A stretch of DNA of 64,000 nt from Combretum micranthum (lineage: Eukaryota; Streptophyta; Magnoliopsida; Myrtales; Combretaceae), in contig JAMXBD010001044.1 of NCBI GenBank assembly GCA_024138025.1, positions 310,001-374,000 of the forward strand. Direction: 5' to 3'. Each line of letters opens with the position of its first letter. Position 1 is the stretch's first letter. Shown piece after piece: positions 1 through 12,269 of this stretch. Below the pieces are notes generated by a model. That model ran no database searches. It worked only from the letters and a program-made list of their open reading frames with translations, and was not told where the DNA came from. A program made the translations under genes and the position numbers.

Positions 1-2042
1 TTTACTTCTTTTTATTCAATTAAACCCTAATGCATGTAATATATAAGCTTATGTTCTCTCTCTCTTCTCATTTTTCACTCTTTCAAAATTTTGCAAAGAA
101 GAAAACTCTCTCTTTTTCTCTCTTGTGTGCCGTGACTAGGCCCTCCCCCCTCACACACAAACTCATTTTCTTTTTTCATCTCCAAATCTCCATTTAGGTG
201 ATGATTCTAAACCTTATTCCTACATTATCTTGTAATGGCAAGACCATTCTTGTGTGTTTTTCACTTTAATCCCAATGAGCATATGCTAGGGACATGAAAA
301 ACTTATACAAGAATATCAAGCCATCACAAGAAGTGGATCTAGTGTTTAAAAGTGTTTTTGAGATAATGTTATGTTCATGCATGTAAAGTAGGGATCATGC
401 ATGGAAAGTTTATGTTCATGCCATGAAACTCATGATTCATGCACCATATGTGGTAGATCTAAGTGTTAGACACTCATACATTCATTGACATTTATGTTCA
501 TGTGGTTGTTTTGAGCTTACATGCATTTATGATTATAAAAGCTTAGTCTTGCATGTATATAGATGTGTTAGATGGTAGATCTTCATGTATAGGAGGCAAG
601 AAACTTGCAAAAGAAAAGATTTTTGTTAGAAATGCCTAGTTGAAAATTCGGATGGAACTTGAAACCTATTTTAAAAACCGCCAAAACCACTTTAAAACTC
701 ATATTTTTCATGAAAAATGGAAGGTATATGTAATAGGTATCCTTAAGGAATGATTTTTATAAGTTTAAATGAGTTTAAGGCATGATTAATATGTAAAACA
801 AGTAGTGAAGTTAGAATGGAAAATTTTGAGATAGTGATTAAATTGTTAAATTCGTATTTTAGAGTAATGCCTACATAAACACTTAGTGTCCAAGCTCAAA
901 TTGCATGTTTTATGAGTTAAATGAAGTTTTTAGGCAATAGATATAATAAAACTTCAATTTTTGATGCATTAAACAAGTTTTCTCATAGGAAAAATGCAAG
1001 AAAAGAAAATTTCCAAAATTCGGATTTTTGTGAAAAGCTTGTTTAAAAACATATTTACCACGTGAAAAATGTGAATTTCTATGCATAAATGAAGGTCATG
1101 GATAGTATAGATGTTAATAACTCATTTTTATTTAGATAACGAGTAAATTCCAAGAATAGAATCCTAAAAACCCTAGGGAATGTAAAGTTGGAAAGAATAG
1201 ATTTTTAGAAGTGACCATCATGGAGTTTTATGATAATTGGGAGTTCATAAGAGTTCATCATCAAAAATCATCAAGACCCTGCATATATTGAGCTCATTAC
1301 ATGACATTCATACTAGGAATTCATTCATATACCATCCATACATGAATCAACAACTAGAAACATTTTTACCAATTGCAAAACAATTTTTCGGAAAGATGAA
1401 AGTTACAGAACAGATCTGAACCCACTGTTCCGTGACCTTAATGTTTTCAAAACTTGAAAAAAATATTATAAATAGATAGATCTTTCGAAGTAGATAGAAA
1501 TCGATATAAAATTTGTGAAATTTCGAGTTAAAATGACCAAGTTATGGCTGTTTTAAGTTAGAACTTCCGCAAATAGCGAGAATTCCGATTTTGTGTAATT
1601 TAGATGCATAGCTTGAATTAGTTTAGTGATGAGATTCTTATTAGGTTGTTCTTATTTGGTAGGTGATCCCGAGCAAGACGATACCCTACCACCCGACTAC
1701 TACTATTAAGAGACCGGCGTACCATGGCCGAGTGAGTATTACTTCCGTTCTCAATTATTGCTTGTGATTGTATTGATAGTGGCATTAGTTGCTTAGGCAA
1801 AGATAAAAACGATCATGCATGATGGGGTATATGGGAATTATATACTTGTCTACTGTTGATATGTGAAGTTGAATTTAAGGAATATCGAAACCGGGTGTTA
1901 AGCTGCTGCTTGTTTAGCGAGAATTTATATTGATTGTCTGTGAATAATTGTTGATCACCTAAAAGAATTGGATTAATCTATATTGGACCTCAATTATAAT
2001 TGGACTCATTCATTTCACGACGGGGATGGAGCATTAGCATTA

Positions 2043-2137
2043 GTTGGTTTTTCGTGACCCATAAAACGAATATGTTGGTTAATCGTGATCCATAAAATGA
2101 AATTGTTGGTTAATCGTGATTCATAAAACGAATTATT
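2043..2137 (+). repeat. 31-bp tandem repeat in F1 LTR
   Basis: Three units of about 31-33 bp start at 2043, 2074 and 2105. The shared core is TTGGTTAATCGTGATYCATAAAA. The same unit occurs five times in the F1 copy at 36780-36945, but other F1 copies carry different repeats at this place. Confidence 0.8.
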
Positions 2138-2198
2138 GTTTAGTTGACCGTGAGCTTAAACGGCGTCATACCGTAGGATTCGTTAATCTGCTAACCCG

Positions 2199-2247
2199 GG
2201 ATGGAAGGCGCAAGTCCATCCACATATGATTTCCGGTTGGTCATATG
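2199..2247 (+). other. Double hairpin of F1 LTR
   Basis: Hairpin I pairs GGATGGA (2199-2205) with TCCATCC (2215-2221) across a 9-base loop. Hairpin II pairs CATATGA (2223-2229) with TCATATG (2241-2247). The counterpart in other F1 copies keeps the pairing with changed bases. Confidence 0.7.
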
Positions 2248-2760
2248 TTTGTTGAACTCATTTGCTTGATGCATATCATTTGTTTGAGTAACCACTTGTT
2301 TGAATGATTTGTCTTAATTGTGATATGGAAGTTTTCACTCACTAAGCTAGTTAGCTTACGCCCCTATAGTTTTTACTTGTTGCAGCATAAATTCATTTGG
2401 CTTAGGACAAGGCAGGCTACAGCTCAGGTACCGGAGCTAGGAGTTTCCCTTAGAAGTTTATTTCGATTTTGTTTATACTTCCCTTGGAAACTAAAGGACT
2501 CTGGATGACTGTAATGGACTTAATATTATTTTGCGGGGGAAGCCCCTTAGACTTTATAAAGTATATATGTGTTTTGGTTAATTATCTATGGCTAATGAAT
2601 GCCACATTAAACTTCTTAACTCCATTGATCGAGTATTCTATTGTCGTAAAGGGACGCTTTACATCTATACAAGACTCCCAAAGGGCTCGGATAGAATTTC
2701 GAGAGTTTTATATAGTATGTGGCGGGCTGTTACATTTAGGATACCCTATGGGGCATGACA

Positions 2761-3169
2761 CTTTATGGCCTCATCTGTAACGCCATTAAGTTTGACAGTA
2801 TTAAAATATTAGAGGAACTTAGTAATGTGCTCACTCGGTGTCTCATTAAGATATCCTCCAAATTGATGTGACTCAACCATTTAAATCAGGACCGATTTAA
2901 GCTCAAAATTATTGGTCTGAACAGTTGGTCTTCTGACAACAGGACCCATGACAGTGGGTATGTATAATCCCAAAGTGCTCTGGCAGGTGCAAGTTGAATC
3001 TAATTGTTATCCTGATTGTTGTTAACCTCATTGTTTCGTGCTTCATTTTCTGCCATTGCTTCTCCTTGTAGCACTTCCTCTTGTCTTCTGTTTTCTCTTC
3101 TCAGTTGGTCAAAAGTTCTTTAATCTCTGGATCTATTGGTAAAAGCTCAGAACTTCTACTTCTTCGCAT
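2761..3169 (-). pseudogene. Athila-type gag, 5' fragment
   Basis: Read on the minus strand, an ATG at 3169-3167 opens a product that starts MRRSRSSELLPIDPEI. It closely matches the gag start of the Athila element at 52561, including the second MAEN start and the block TNNFELK..MVESHQFGGY. As in that element, the ATG follows a TTTGCAGGTT acceptor-like site. At least two in-frame stops break it. It ends abruptly at 2760, where the F1 LTR begins, so the rest of gag should lie beyond the left edge of the window. Gag is the structural protein of the retrotransposon particle; this copy cannot make one. Confidence 0.85.
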
Positions 3170-3253
3170 AACCTGCAAAGAGAAAAGAAAACAATCAACT
3201 CCTAAGTTGCTTAAACTACTAGTAAAACTAAAGGCAGTTTAATATTAATATGA

Positions 3254-3271
3254 TCCTCAGCAACGGTAGCA
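3254..3271 (-). other. Decayed Athila primer-binding site
   Basis: The 18 bases are the complement of a degraded form of TGGCGCCGTTGCCGGGGA, the tRNA-primer site that is intact in the Athila copy at 52456-52473. About 13 of 18 bases agree. It lies between the LTR end (3278) and the gag start, as expected for a minus-strand element. Confidence 0.7.
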
Positions 3272-3277
3272 AAAACT

Positions 3278-5064
3278 TGATCCGCTCAAATTGTATCTAT
3301 CTTTTTAAGTGCGAATTCTATCAGCAAGTATACTGGGCCTGATCAATAATATAAATATGAGTCGAGTATCGTTCCCACGAGGATTAATTAAATAGTAAAC
3401 TAGTATTAGCTTCCACTAATATTTAGGCAATCAATCTTTCAAACTTCACTAATTATCTAATGCTAATCTAAATTTAATAATTATCTATGAAATGCCGATA
3501 GTGTTTTTAGAGAAAGATATATCAAAAGAATGTGGGAAGGAAAGAATCCACCTTAATATTGCTAATCAAACTAAAATCATGTTATATTGATAACTAACCT
3601 TATGGATTTTCATATGAAATTGTCAAAGATCTAAAACCCTATTGAAGTTTCAAAATCTTTTTCAACCACAAAATAATCTAATAGCTTTCGCTAAATAAAT
3701 TACCAGTGGAATCAATTTATAATTATAAATCTCCCGATTCTATAATTGACTAATGCTCTAAATCAACTTCTCCTAATCCTTTAGTGAGAAATCAAGGTAA
3801 AACATTGCATGAATACCAATAGACAACTTCTAAATTAGATTAAACTCCATAGCTTCTGCAATTGTCATTGAACCTTAATTCATGAATTCCTTTGAAGCTT
3901 AATTTCCCTTCTGAGTTATTAGCATTCTTATAAATCAAATTTCAAACAGAAATAAGATATATAATAGGAATTCAATATGAATATTCCACAATTTTAACAA
4001 TCATATAACAATATCAATAATCATATTAGCATTCTTAAGGTTTTATCAACTTCCCAAAATGAAAATTTAGCTCATCATTGAAATAGATTCATAAATCAAA
4101 TGAGATTCTACAATTGATGTCATGATGAACAACAAAACTAGACAATTGAATTGCATATAACAAGAATAGGATAGAAATCACCAATTCAATTATTAAGATC
4201 TTCAATTGCAAAATCTGTTCAATACAAAGCTTCAAAATTCACTCACTCTTTTAATGGATCTTCTAATATGCCCTAACTATGGAAGAAAGCTGTTCATTTT
4301 CGTGTGTCTTCTTTTTACAAAAGAAACCCCTAAATTTATAAACAAAAACTCCTTCATAATTCGAGACGTTTCACTTGATTTCTTTAGTTACAAAATACGC
4401 CAGCCTTTTTAGCTTCTACGTCAGCGACGTACATATATACACTGATTGAACACTAGCAACATAGAAGATAGCTTTAATGTTTTGTCTTCTATGGATGACC
4501 TACATCGCTCCAACACCAGCAGTGTTGGGTTTCAAGAGGCCAGTGTAGGATAGAAAAATTGAAAGCTGGCCAAATCCACTTCAAGGCTGGTTGTGCAAAG
4601 GGCAGAGTTTAAAATTAGCATTCTGTGGATGCTTTGCACCATCTCAACACCGGCAGCGTAGCTTCATGATTTACCAGCGTTCAATAAAATTATAGAAGCT
4701 ATCCTTTCCTTTCTTCTACACTAGCAGCATAGAGCCAATGCTTAAAAATTAGCTACTAATCTTCATCCAACACTGCCTCAAGGCTGGCAGCGTCCATGTC
4801 GAAAATTGCCGACCTTAATGACTTTGATTCTGATCATGATGAAAGCTGGGTTAGGGCTGGTGGTGTTGATTCCAGAAATGTCGGCCTACCCCCTATTTTT
4901 GCACAAATTCCGATCAAACTTCTTTGTTTTGATTTCCATGTTCCAATTAGACTTGAAACATCAATTTGAAAACATTCAAGTACCAATTCTTGCAAATCTT
5001 ATAGAAAAGAACAAAATTTATGTACAATTGCTCAATGAAAGTTGTATAAAATATGACATTATCA
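3278..5064 (-). mobile_element. Athila 5' LTR (minus strand)
   Basis: The LTR runs from TGATCC at 3278 to ATTATCA at 5064 (1787 bp). That is close to the 1771-bp LTR of the + strand Athila at 50669-52439. The end near the primer site contains a tract resembling GATCCCACGAGGA, which the other two Athila LTRs in the window also carry. Degraded forms of the GCCGGC minisatellite lie at about 4400-4800. It is the 5' LTR, because the primer site and gag lie on its left. The flank beginning TAAGG at 5065 would be its target site. Confidence 0.8.
4400..4800. repeat. Degraded GCCGGC minisatellite in Athila LTR
   Basis: Motifs such as CAGCGACGTA, CACCGGCAGCGTA and GGCTGGCAGCG recur. They look like C-to-T and G-to-A decayed forms of the GCCGGCGTA unit seen at 50815-51370 and 57950-58400. 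Confidence 0.55.
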
Positions 5065-6044
5065 TAAGGTTGTAATTAGATCTTTCTAATTATACTAGAA
5101 TTATTTGTAATAGCAATCTTTCAACTAACTATTACAAAATCAATCATGAATCAATATACTAGCATTATTAACTTGAGAAACTAAGTCTTATTGAATAACA
5201 AATCAATCCTAAAATTATATAGCAATTCCTAGCTTTTTTTTCTTTTAATATTTAGGTTAATTCCTCTACTCTTCCACCATATTTTCAATAAATACAAAAG
5301 GAACAATTGTCTTCATATAGAATAATGACATAAAACTTGTTAAAGGCTTGATCTTTCTCTCTCTAAAATCTTCTTCTCGACTTGCTTCTCTCTCTAGAAT
5401 CAATTAGAAAGTAAAAGTATAAAATATTTTTTTCTTCTCTCAAAAAATCCTATTATAGATAAAAGAGTCCTAAAAAATCTTAGAGTATTGGATAAAAATT
5501 GGATCAAGAAGATATCTGATAAGATTCATATAAAATCTATGAAGCAGGGGCAATGCACAACTCTCTGTCTTCTAAACTTCCTTCACATAAAGAAGTACAT
5601 GGGGCGAAACATGGCTACATATATCTAATTGTGGATCTCTCCTATTCCTATTATCAAATTTTCCAAAAAAAAAAAAAATGAGATATACATGAGCAAATAT
5701 ATCTAGCTATGTTCTTCTCTTATCTTCAACGCAATGTACATGCCTTCTTCTTCTCAATCGTGGATCTTTCATGTTATGCATACGAGATGAACATGAGACT
5801 GTGTACTTCTAACGGTCTTCAATTTCCTTTATTTTCTTCTCCAAAACTTGATCAAACTTGATTAAATCCTCTTTTAAAGCTTAATTATCCTTTTAAACTC
5901 CTAAAATTTAAATTTAACCATATTAAGTATCAAATTCTTATAATTAATCCTTAAAATATATTAAATATAACCTGGATACCCTTCTTAAATAAAAATTAAC
6001 TCATCCTTATCATAACCAAAAAGACTAAACATCAATAGACTATG
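5065..6044. other. Unassigned AT-rich sequence
   Basis: I see no gene here. The stretch is AT-rich, with short pyrimidine runs and a 14-base A run near 5666. It flanks the Athila LTR and may be older transposon sequence that I could not classify. Confidence 0.5.
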
Positions 6045-6275
6045 GGTCTATTTGGATTGTCTGTTTTTCATCTGTATCTGTATCTTTTTTAAAATGATAT
6101 GTGTAAATATATCCGATTTGTATCTAAATTTTATCTATATTTATTCTATTTGATCTTTTGATGAGAACTGTCAACTTTTTTTTATCTATATTTATTTTTT
6201 GATAAATAATTTGTTAGAAAAAAGTTGAAAAAATGTCTGTATCTGCCGGAAAAAAGCAAAACAAACACCCCACTT
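6045..6275. mobile_element. MITE-like element (tentative)
   Basis: The left end reads GGGTCTATTTGGATTG. The complement of the right end reads GGGGTGTTTGTTTTGC. Both continue into matching CTGTATCTG-type sequence, giving imperfect inverted ends of about 35 bases around a 230-bp AT-rich body. Such ends are typical of plant hAT- or PIF-type MITEs. I could not find a clear target-site duplication. Confidence 0.35.
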
Positions 6276-6830
6276 GAACCTGAAAAAGAAGAAGGGAGTA
6301 AATCAAAGACTAGTATGGTACTACCATAAGCACAAACACATGATCAAGCTTTAACACACTCTCTTACAAACATATAACTAATGTAACAATTAGTCATTTT
6401 ATTATCTTTTCATTTAAGCACAACAAACAGTTTGGAATAACTCAGTATCTCAAGCACAACATATATAATATATACGTATATGATGTTAGGTATTCCTTAA
6501 CATTTGTGAGTTCAAGAGTCTCTTAAATTTATTGATAATTATCTCTAGGTGCAATTCCACATATGGTTAGTGTCACATTAGGCTCATTAAGATGCCACAT
6601 TAGTATCACTTGTACATCGGGTCCATTAACCAAAGCAAGTACACATAACATTCATTTGTTAAGATGAGAATTTCTTAAGTTCATTAATTTATCGAACTAA
6701 GAAGAAAGCACATTTAGCATGCAAGGTAATATATGAACGTTGATTTATCTTGAACTCTAAAACCTTTTTAACTTAAGTTACCAAATAATTAAAGTTTTTA
6801 AAAGTGTTTGTGAAATAGCCATGAATTTCC
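6276..6830. other. Unassigned AT-rich sequence
   Basis: I see no gene or recognisable repeat. Part of it may belong to the upstream end of the F2 LTR, whose 5' boundary I could not place. Confidence 0.4.
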
Positions 6831-9440
6831 GATTTATATTTTATAAATGTGTTTTGAAATTATATTTGATTTTGAAATGTGATAAATGTGAATCATGTTG
6901 ATGCATAAAAAATGAGTTGTGTTGTTGTGTTAAAAATAATTAAATATCTTAGGATGATTAAATATTGAGTTCATAATTTTTTAAGTGCATTAGAATGTAT
7001 GAAATATGATTAGAACAAGTTAAATTATGCATGTAATTAAACAACTTTTAGCAGAAATTTTAGTTACAAATAAAGCCCTAGACCACCTTTAATTAACCAA
7101 AAAGCAAGCTCCATTAATTAGCAAAATCCAAGCCAATTAAAGGAGTTAATTAGGGCAGCCACTAAAGTCAACAAATGGATAAATATCAACTTTTGAAAGT
7201 ACAAAATTCGTCCAAAAATTTTAGACCAACATAACACACACCAAAAAAGCTTCAAAACCCTATTTCTACTCTCTCAAAAGCTCTATCATGTCCATGTACA
7301 ATTAAACCCTTCATCTTCTACAACTTAAAGTCTCAAAGGCTTGCAACAAGATCCTAAACCAAGGCACAAAGTCCATATGGTAAGTGTGTTCTCTTGCTTT
7401 ATGTGTATTTAAGTTATGCTTTTGTTAGAATAGGGTTTATATGCTAAATGGTGATAGGATAATTTTTATATATTGATGGTAGTTTGAGTAGTGTTATGTT
7501 GCTAGAGGAGTTTGTAGTATATGTTTTATATGAATTTGGAAGTGTTGGGATGATTGTATTAGGATGATAAAGGGGTTGAGTAGTGTAATGGGCATGTGGA
7601 GTTGAAATGCAAATTTTGTGTTATGTTGTAGTTGAGTGATTGATGGATTGAGAGGAGTTAGTGTTTATTGAATGGTGTTGAACATATAACAAGTTTTGGG
7701 AAGTTCAGAATGAGTTTGGAGGATTTTTGAATGTGTAAATTTTACAAAGAAGATAGGGGAATTCGTGAAAATCATGTAATTTTGTTCTAGGGGTCTACGC
7801 CGGCAATAAGCCACCAGCGTATGATCCCATACGGTGTACTTGGCAACGCTGTTGGTGTTGGAGGTATCCATGGGCATGGACCAACCCGTGGAACTCTCGA
7901 AAATTTTGGAAAATTGGAGTTATAGTCTACATTGGCTTAACGCCGTCAGCGTAGACTATAACGCTGCCGACGTGTTGCTGAACGCTGCCAGCGATGGCAA
8001 GCATTGAGTTTTAGGGCAGAGTGCACCAGTTCAATGCCGCCGACATTGAAGGCCGGTGTCCCCTGCAGTTTTCATTTTCAAAAGCTTCCTTCAATATTTT
8101 CGAAAGCTAGATATATGATCAATTGAATATTTGTTGAGCATTGTATGGTATTATATGATGTTTAAATGCTATGTTATGACTTTGTAATAATTTATTTGAA
8201 TTTCTTTGATTAGTTATGTTTGAAACTAGTTGATTAGTGCTTAAACTAAGTAAGAAATTCAATATTTTCTTGTACAGTGATAGATCCTCGCTCGACTAAC
8301 CTATTAATTCCCGAACTATTTCAGGTACGTGGTAACTTGCTTGATTGTTTGTTTAGGATAGACATTGTTTAAAATTACTTTAAATTAAGGAAATTTAATA
8401 ATTGCTTGTATGAGTGTCTTTTACACCATTGAATCTGGTTTGGAGAGCGATACTCTGCTCAGATTGGGGGCATGGTAGTTTTAAGTGCTTAGACCACCCT
8501 TGTCATTTTGAAATGACTTTCATAAGTGGTTAGTAGGTAATTGATAGGGTATTCAGTATTGATATAATACTTGCTTATTCTTGAAAGGATGTAATATGAT
8601 TTAATTTAGTGTTTATTGGAACACTTGAATTAGATGATATTATAGATTTAGTTAAGTAAAGTCGAGAAACGACTGAGAACTCTAAATGAGATTACTTTTT
8701 CGTTTTAGATAAAATTATCTAGGAGATATGAGTATCCGAGCTACTTATATCAACTCCCTAAGCGTCGTGATCGTTACTCGGGTTTCCCCAGAAATCCCTG
8801 TTGTCCGGAGTTTGGATACTCCAGTATTGTTTGGCTAACTAAAGATTAACTAATAATCTAATGATTGTTGCATTTGCATTGAGTTTAAGTATGTGTGGAT
8901 CACTTCACATTTGTATTCATTACTTGTGTACTGGGCCTTTGGCTCATATTTTAACTATTTCATGTGACAATCAAGATGAGTTTTATGCAAATATGGGATA
9001 TGGTACCGACTTTGAGGATTTCCTAGATGACCTGGTGGATTAGATATTACCATGGACCAGGATGGAAAACCTATTTTGTAATAGACTAGTTATGGATTCT
9101 GTTGATGTTTATATTAGATGATATATGTTGAATTACCTTTTGTAGCTTTTATATAAGGCTTGTAAGATGCCTTTGTTTGTAATATCTAAACCTAGATATA
9201 TGTATATCTTAAACTTATTTCCCTTGTAATATATGATAAATATGATGTTGTGTTTTTATTGCAAGTTTTACAAAAAAAATCAATAATTTTCAAATTTAAG
9301 AGTTAAGTATTGAGAATTTAAGCAAATAATACTTCAAACACTTCTTTTAGGACGACTTTACATATAATTCTGCAGATTATATATGGTTGGGAAGCTGTTA
9401 TCACCTATTTTTATTATAGGGGTGATAACGGGTCCTTATA
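6830..9440 (+). mobile_element. F2-family LTR (5' boundary uncertain)
   Basis: The 3' end reads GGGGTGATAACGGGTCC then TTATA at 9440. It matches the complement of the F2 copy that starts TGTAAAGACCCGC at 48854. Homology to that copy is visible through about 7680-9440, for example the block GTGATAGATCCTCGC near 8278 and its complement near 49909. A splice-donor-like ATGGTAAGTGTG lies near 7377. No coding region is present. The 5' end is a guess, because the second copy is interrupted by an Athila insertion before its own 5' end. Confidence 0.65.
7795..8075. repeat. GCCGGC-type minisatellite in F2 LTR
   Basis: Recurring ACGCCGGCAA, AACGCTGCCGACG and AAGGCCGGTG motifs stand out as GC-rich islands in AT-rich sequence. 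They are related to the arrays in the Athila LTRs and in the other F2 copy (50130-50525). Confidence 0.7.
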
Positions 9441-10038
9441 GTTTAATCTTCCGAACTTACCTATAATTCACATTATTATAGTTCCCATTGCTATTAGTGT
9501 TTTTAAGTGTTAAACATAATTTCAAATTGAGAACCTGGTAATTATTTTAATAATAAATAACATTAAAATTTGAAGAAATGAGTTGCACAAGTTTCAAGTG
9601 TTTTTTAGAAGGAAAAATATGAGTGTGGAGAAGTTTTGCTAAACACGCATTGGAAGATAGCTATATTAGAAGTCATGTTCAAAACAGAAACACAACATAA
9701 GTGGGAATATGCCTATGTTGGATGTTGTGTTCTTTAACATACGTTACAAGGCTATATTAGAGGTTATGTTTAGAATAGAAGCATACCACGACATAACACA
9801 AATTCAAACATGGGTCTGGTTACATATCGTGTATGAAACAAAACCATAACATTAGTTCAAACATGCGTCATGTTTGAAATAGAAATATGACACAATGTAA
9901 AGCATCGAACACGACTGTGTTTGCTTAGACAAAAGAAATGTATACTTTTCCTTTGATGCAACCTTTCCATACACTTCATACTTCAATTTCTTCCTAGAAC
10001 ACACATTATTGCATTGTTATTATCACTTTATCATAATT
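9441..10038. repeat. Degenerate ~95-bp tandem repeat region
   Basis: There is no gene. Units sharing CTATATTAGARGTYATGTT start near 9660 and 9751, and a third related block (GTCATGTTTGAAATAGAAA) starts near 9868. The spacing is 91 and about 104 bp. The family is not recognised. Confidence 0.45.
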
Positions 10039-11647
10039 TGTTGGTCCTACTTTATAACCAAGAAGGGGGGGGGGGGGGGGGGGGTGGTGGTTGTTAAATT
10101 GATCATAATCCAAAACTAAATGTTAAGCTTTTAAAATTAAAATCTCCTTTTAGTTAAACAATTGAGAACAAGATTAGCAATTAAAATGAAATTGAAAATG
10201 CAAGAATTAAAAAGAGTAGGGAAAGAAAATCAAGCAGAAATGTATAGTGGTTCCGCCTTGTGCGTTAGTCCACTCTTTCAGCTCCACGCCGGGGACCCCG
10301 TTATCCTACGGCTTTTGTTCCACTATATCCAATAAGAACAAATTACAAGCTTGTACAATTCTCTCTACTCGATTCTCACAGCTATTCTCTAGCTTCAATC
10401 GATCTAGAGTCTAAACTTATAGCTGAGCTACCAAGCTAAGAAGGCAACGACAAGTTCCTTCTATTACAAATAAAAATCAAAGACTAAAACAATGAAGAAT
10501 ATTTGCACAATTTCGGATTAATGAAAGCTTGTAGGAGATTGATGTATGAGAAGGATGAATATTTCTTGCTGTGTGTAAAGCTTTATAAAGATTCTCTAGT
10601 TCCTTCTATTTTCTTTGATATTTATGACTTTGTTCTTCAACGGTCAATATCGGTTTAAAGATTGATATCATGTCCCAATTATCTCGGTTGTAAATCTGTT
10701 CTTCTTTATCTCTATTTTAAAATTTGAAAACCATCTAGTTGCTTCTTTTCATTTGTCATGAATTGGATAAGCTTCATTGAGATAACGTCCTTGATTTTTG
10801 CTATAGTTATTTCGTTGAACTGATCTGGAAGTTACCGTGATTTTCTCTTTGTGATTTGAATAAGATATACTTGAAATGATAACTTTATCTTCTTCAATAA
10901 ATCACCGTGATTTTCTCTTGTTTTCTTCTTTTGAATAATTCTCAAGATTTTTGCCGATATCTCTTGTGATCTTGAAAAAATATGGATAAGTTGATATCCT
11001 AATAAATCTTATCTTCAAACAACAAACATTATCTTCTAATCTTATCCTGTAACAATCATATCTTCTTATCGAAACAACCTTTATTATTCATATATTATCA
11101 CATTCGTGATCTATAAGAGCTTTAGGAATTATCCATGCGTCTTGATAAAATATATTTGAAGATATCAAAATAATTTTCAATATAATCTTTATATAAAACT
11201 TGATATGAAAAGATCCCTATGATATAAAATCCAACTTAAGTGAAACACATCAAGCATATTACCCAAATATACTTGATAAGTGGAGTTTAAATCTAAGATT
11301 TAAACAATTTCAGGCGAATCTGGAAAAATTCATGTGAATCCTTAAGGTTCTGAAATTGCCTCTGACTAGCTTGTTAAGTATACATGTCTACTTACGTAAA
11401 TTTTGAAAATGCTTCTGACAGACTTATTTTTCCATCGCTAAAAGTTCTGAAATTGCTTCTGAAAGACTTTCTTTAGATACCAAAGCTTAAATGAAACTTC
11501 TGAAATAACTTTTGACTTTGTAAAAACTCATTTATACAACTATCAAAGGTTTTGAATAAGCTTCTATTCAATCATACTTAACAAATAAAATTAGAAACAA
11601 TTAATCATCCTTTTGTTATCATCAAAACATTATTAGAGAACTTAACA
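10039..11647 (-). mobile_element. Copia (SIRE/Maximus-like) LTR, probably solo
   Basis: The + strand runs from TGTTGGTCCTAC at 10039 to CTTAACA at 11647 (1609 bp). It parallels the LTR at 45180-46674: same termini, a G-rich ACCAAGA-G(n) tract near the start, and a shared block TATATCCAATAA near 10326. Reading inward from TGTTAAG makes it a minus-strand element. Neither side shows gag, pol or a polypurine tract, so it is probably a solo LTR. The flanks do not give a clear target-site duplication. It is joined directly to an F1 LTR fragment at 11648. Confidence 0.7.
10065..10084 (+). repeat. Poly(G) run of 20
   Basis: An uninterrupted run of 20 G lies at the place where the related LTR at 45180 has only six. 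It is an expanded homopolymer and its true length is uncertain. Confidence 0.8.
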
Positions 11648-12180
11648 GTATGCTCACGTGTTTGTGCATTTTATATGATTGATAATATAACTTGGTTGCC
11701 CTATTGTTTGATGAAGTATTTAATTTTAGAAGTGAAACTCACTAAGTTAGCGTAGCTTATACCTCTATAGTTTCTTTTTGATGTAGTTCCCGTATATGGT
11801 TGCGTCCGCGGACTTGGCCAAATTAGGTAATGTGATGTTAGGAGTGTTTCCCATTAGAAGTTTATGATTAGTTATGTATAGCTTTTCATAGCAAACCTTA
11901 AATGATCGGATTTTACTTAAAAGATAATACCTAGACTTTTGTTTAATAGAGGAATGCCCCTTAGTATTTTGTAACCGATCTTGAGATATCTGTGGTTTTT
12001 GTTTTTATGCTAATCCTATCAAATTGAACTATCTATCTCTAACTGTTTATGTATTTTATTGTCGTAAGGGAATGCCTTGCATACTAATACAAGACTTTTG
12101 AATGACCGTGGTAGTGATTCTTAAGTCTTGTTTAGTATGCGGCGGACTGTTACATTTAAGGTACCTTTTGGGGCATGACA
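11648..12180 (+). mobile_element. F1 LTR, 3' fragment
   Basis: The sequence aligns with the last ~540 bases of complete F1 LTRs. It starts at GTATGCTCAC (compare 28600) and ends GGGGCATGACA at 12180. It begins exactly where the copia LTR ends. The double hairpin and everything upstream are missing, so the join is a deletion or recombination rather than a simple insertion. Confidence 0.75.
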
Positions 12181-12269
12181 ATTAGCAAATATGTTCAAAT
12201 ATTAAGGGAGGGCAATAGATAAGTCATGATTCAAATTTCATGCATTCACCCTATGTTTTATGAGATAAC

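Larger units (their letters stand above)
1..2760 (+). mobile_element. F1-family LTR, 5' end cut by window start
   Basis: This is the first of several copies of a long LTR family (F1). The 3' end reads GGGGCATGACA at 2750-2760, the same terminus as the other copies. A splice-donor-like TTTAGGTGATG lies near 194-204, and a conserved block containing AAAATGACCAAGTTATGG lies near 1530-1548. Complete F1 copies in this window are 3.3-3.6 kb, so roughly 0.6-0.8 kb should lie upstream. The sequence just after 2760 is the gag of a minus-strand Athila element, so this LTR was inserted there. No internal retrotransposon sequence follows, so it is probably a solo LTR. The lineage is unproven; the GGGGYRTGACA end resembles Tekay/Del chromovirus LTR ends as I remember them. 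No ORF in it looks genuine. Confidence 0.75.

Noticed and set aside
10065..10084. G-run as telomere-like or G-quadruplex signal
   Set aside because: It is a plain homopolymer inside a copia LTR at a place where the related LTR has six G. Slippage explains it.
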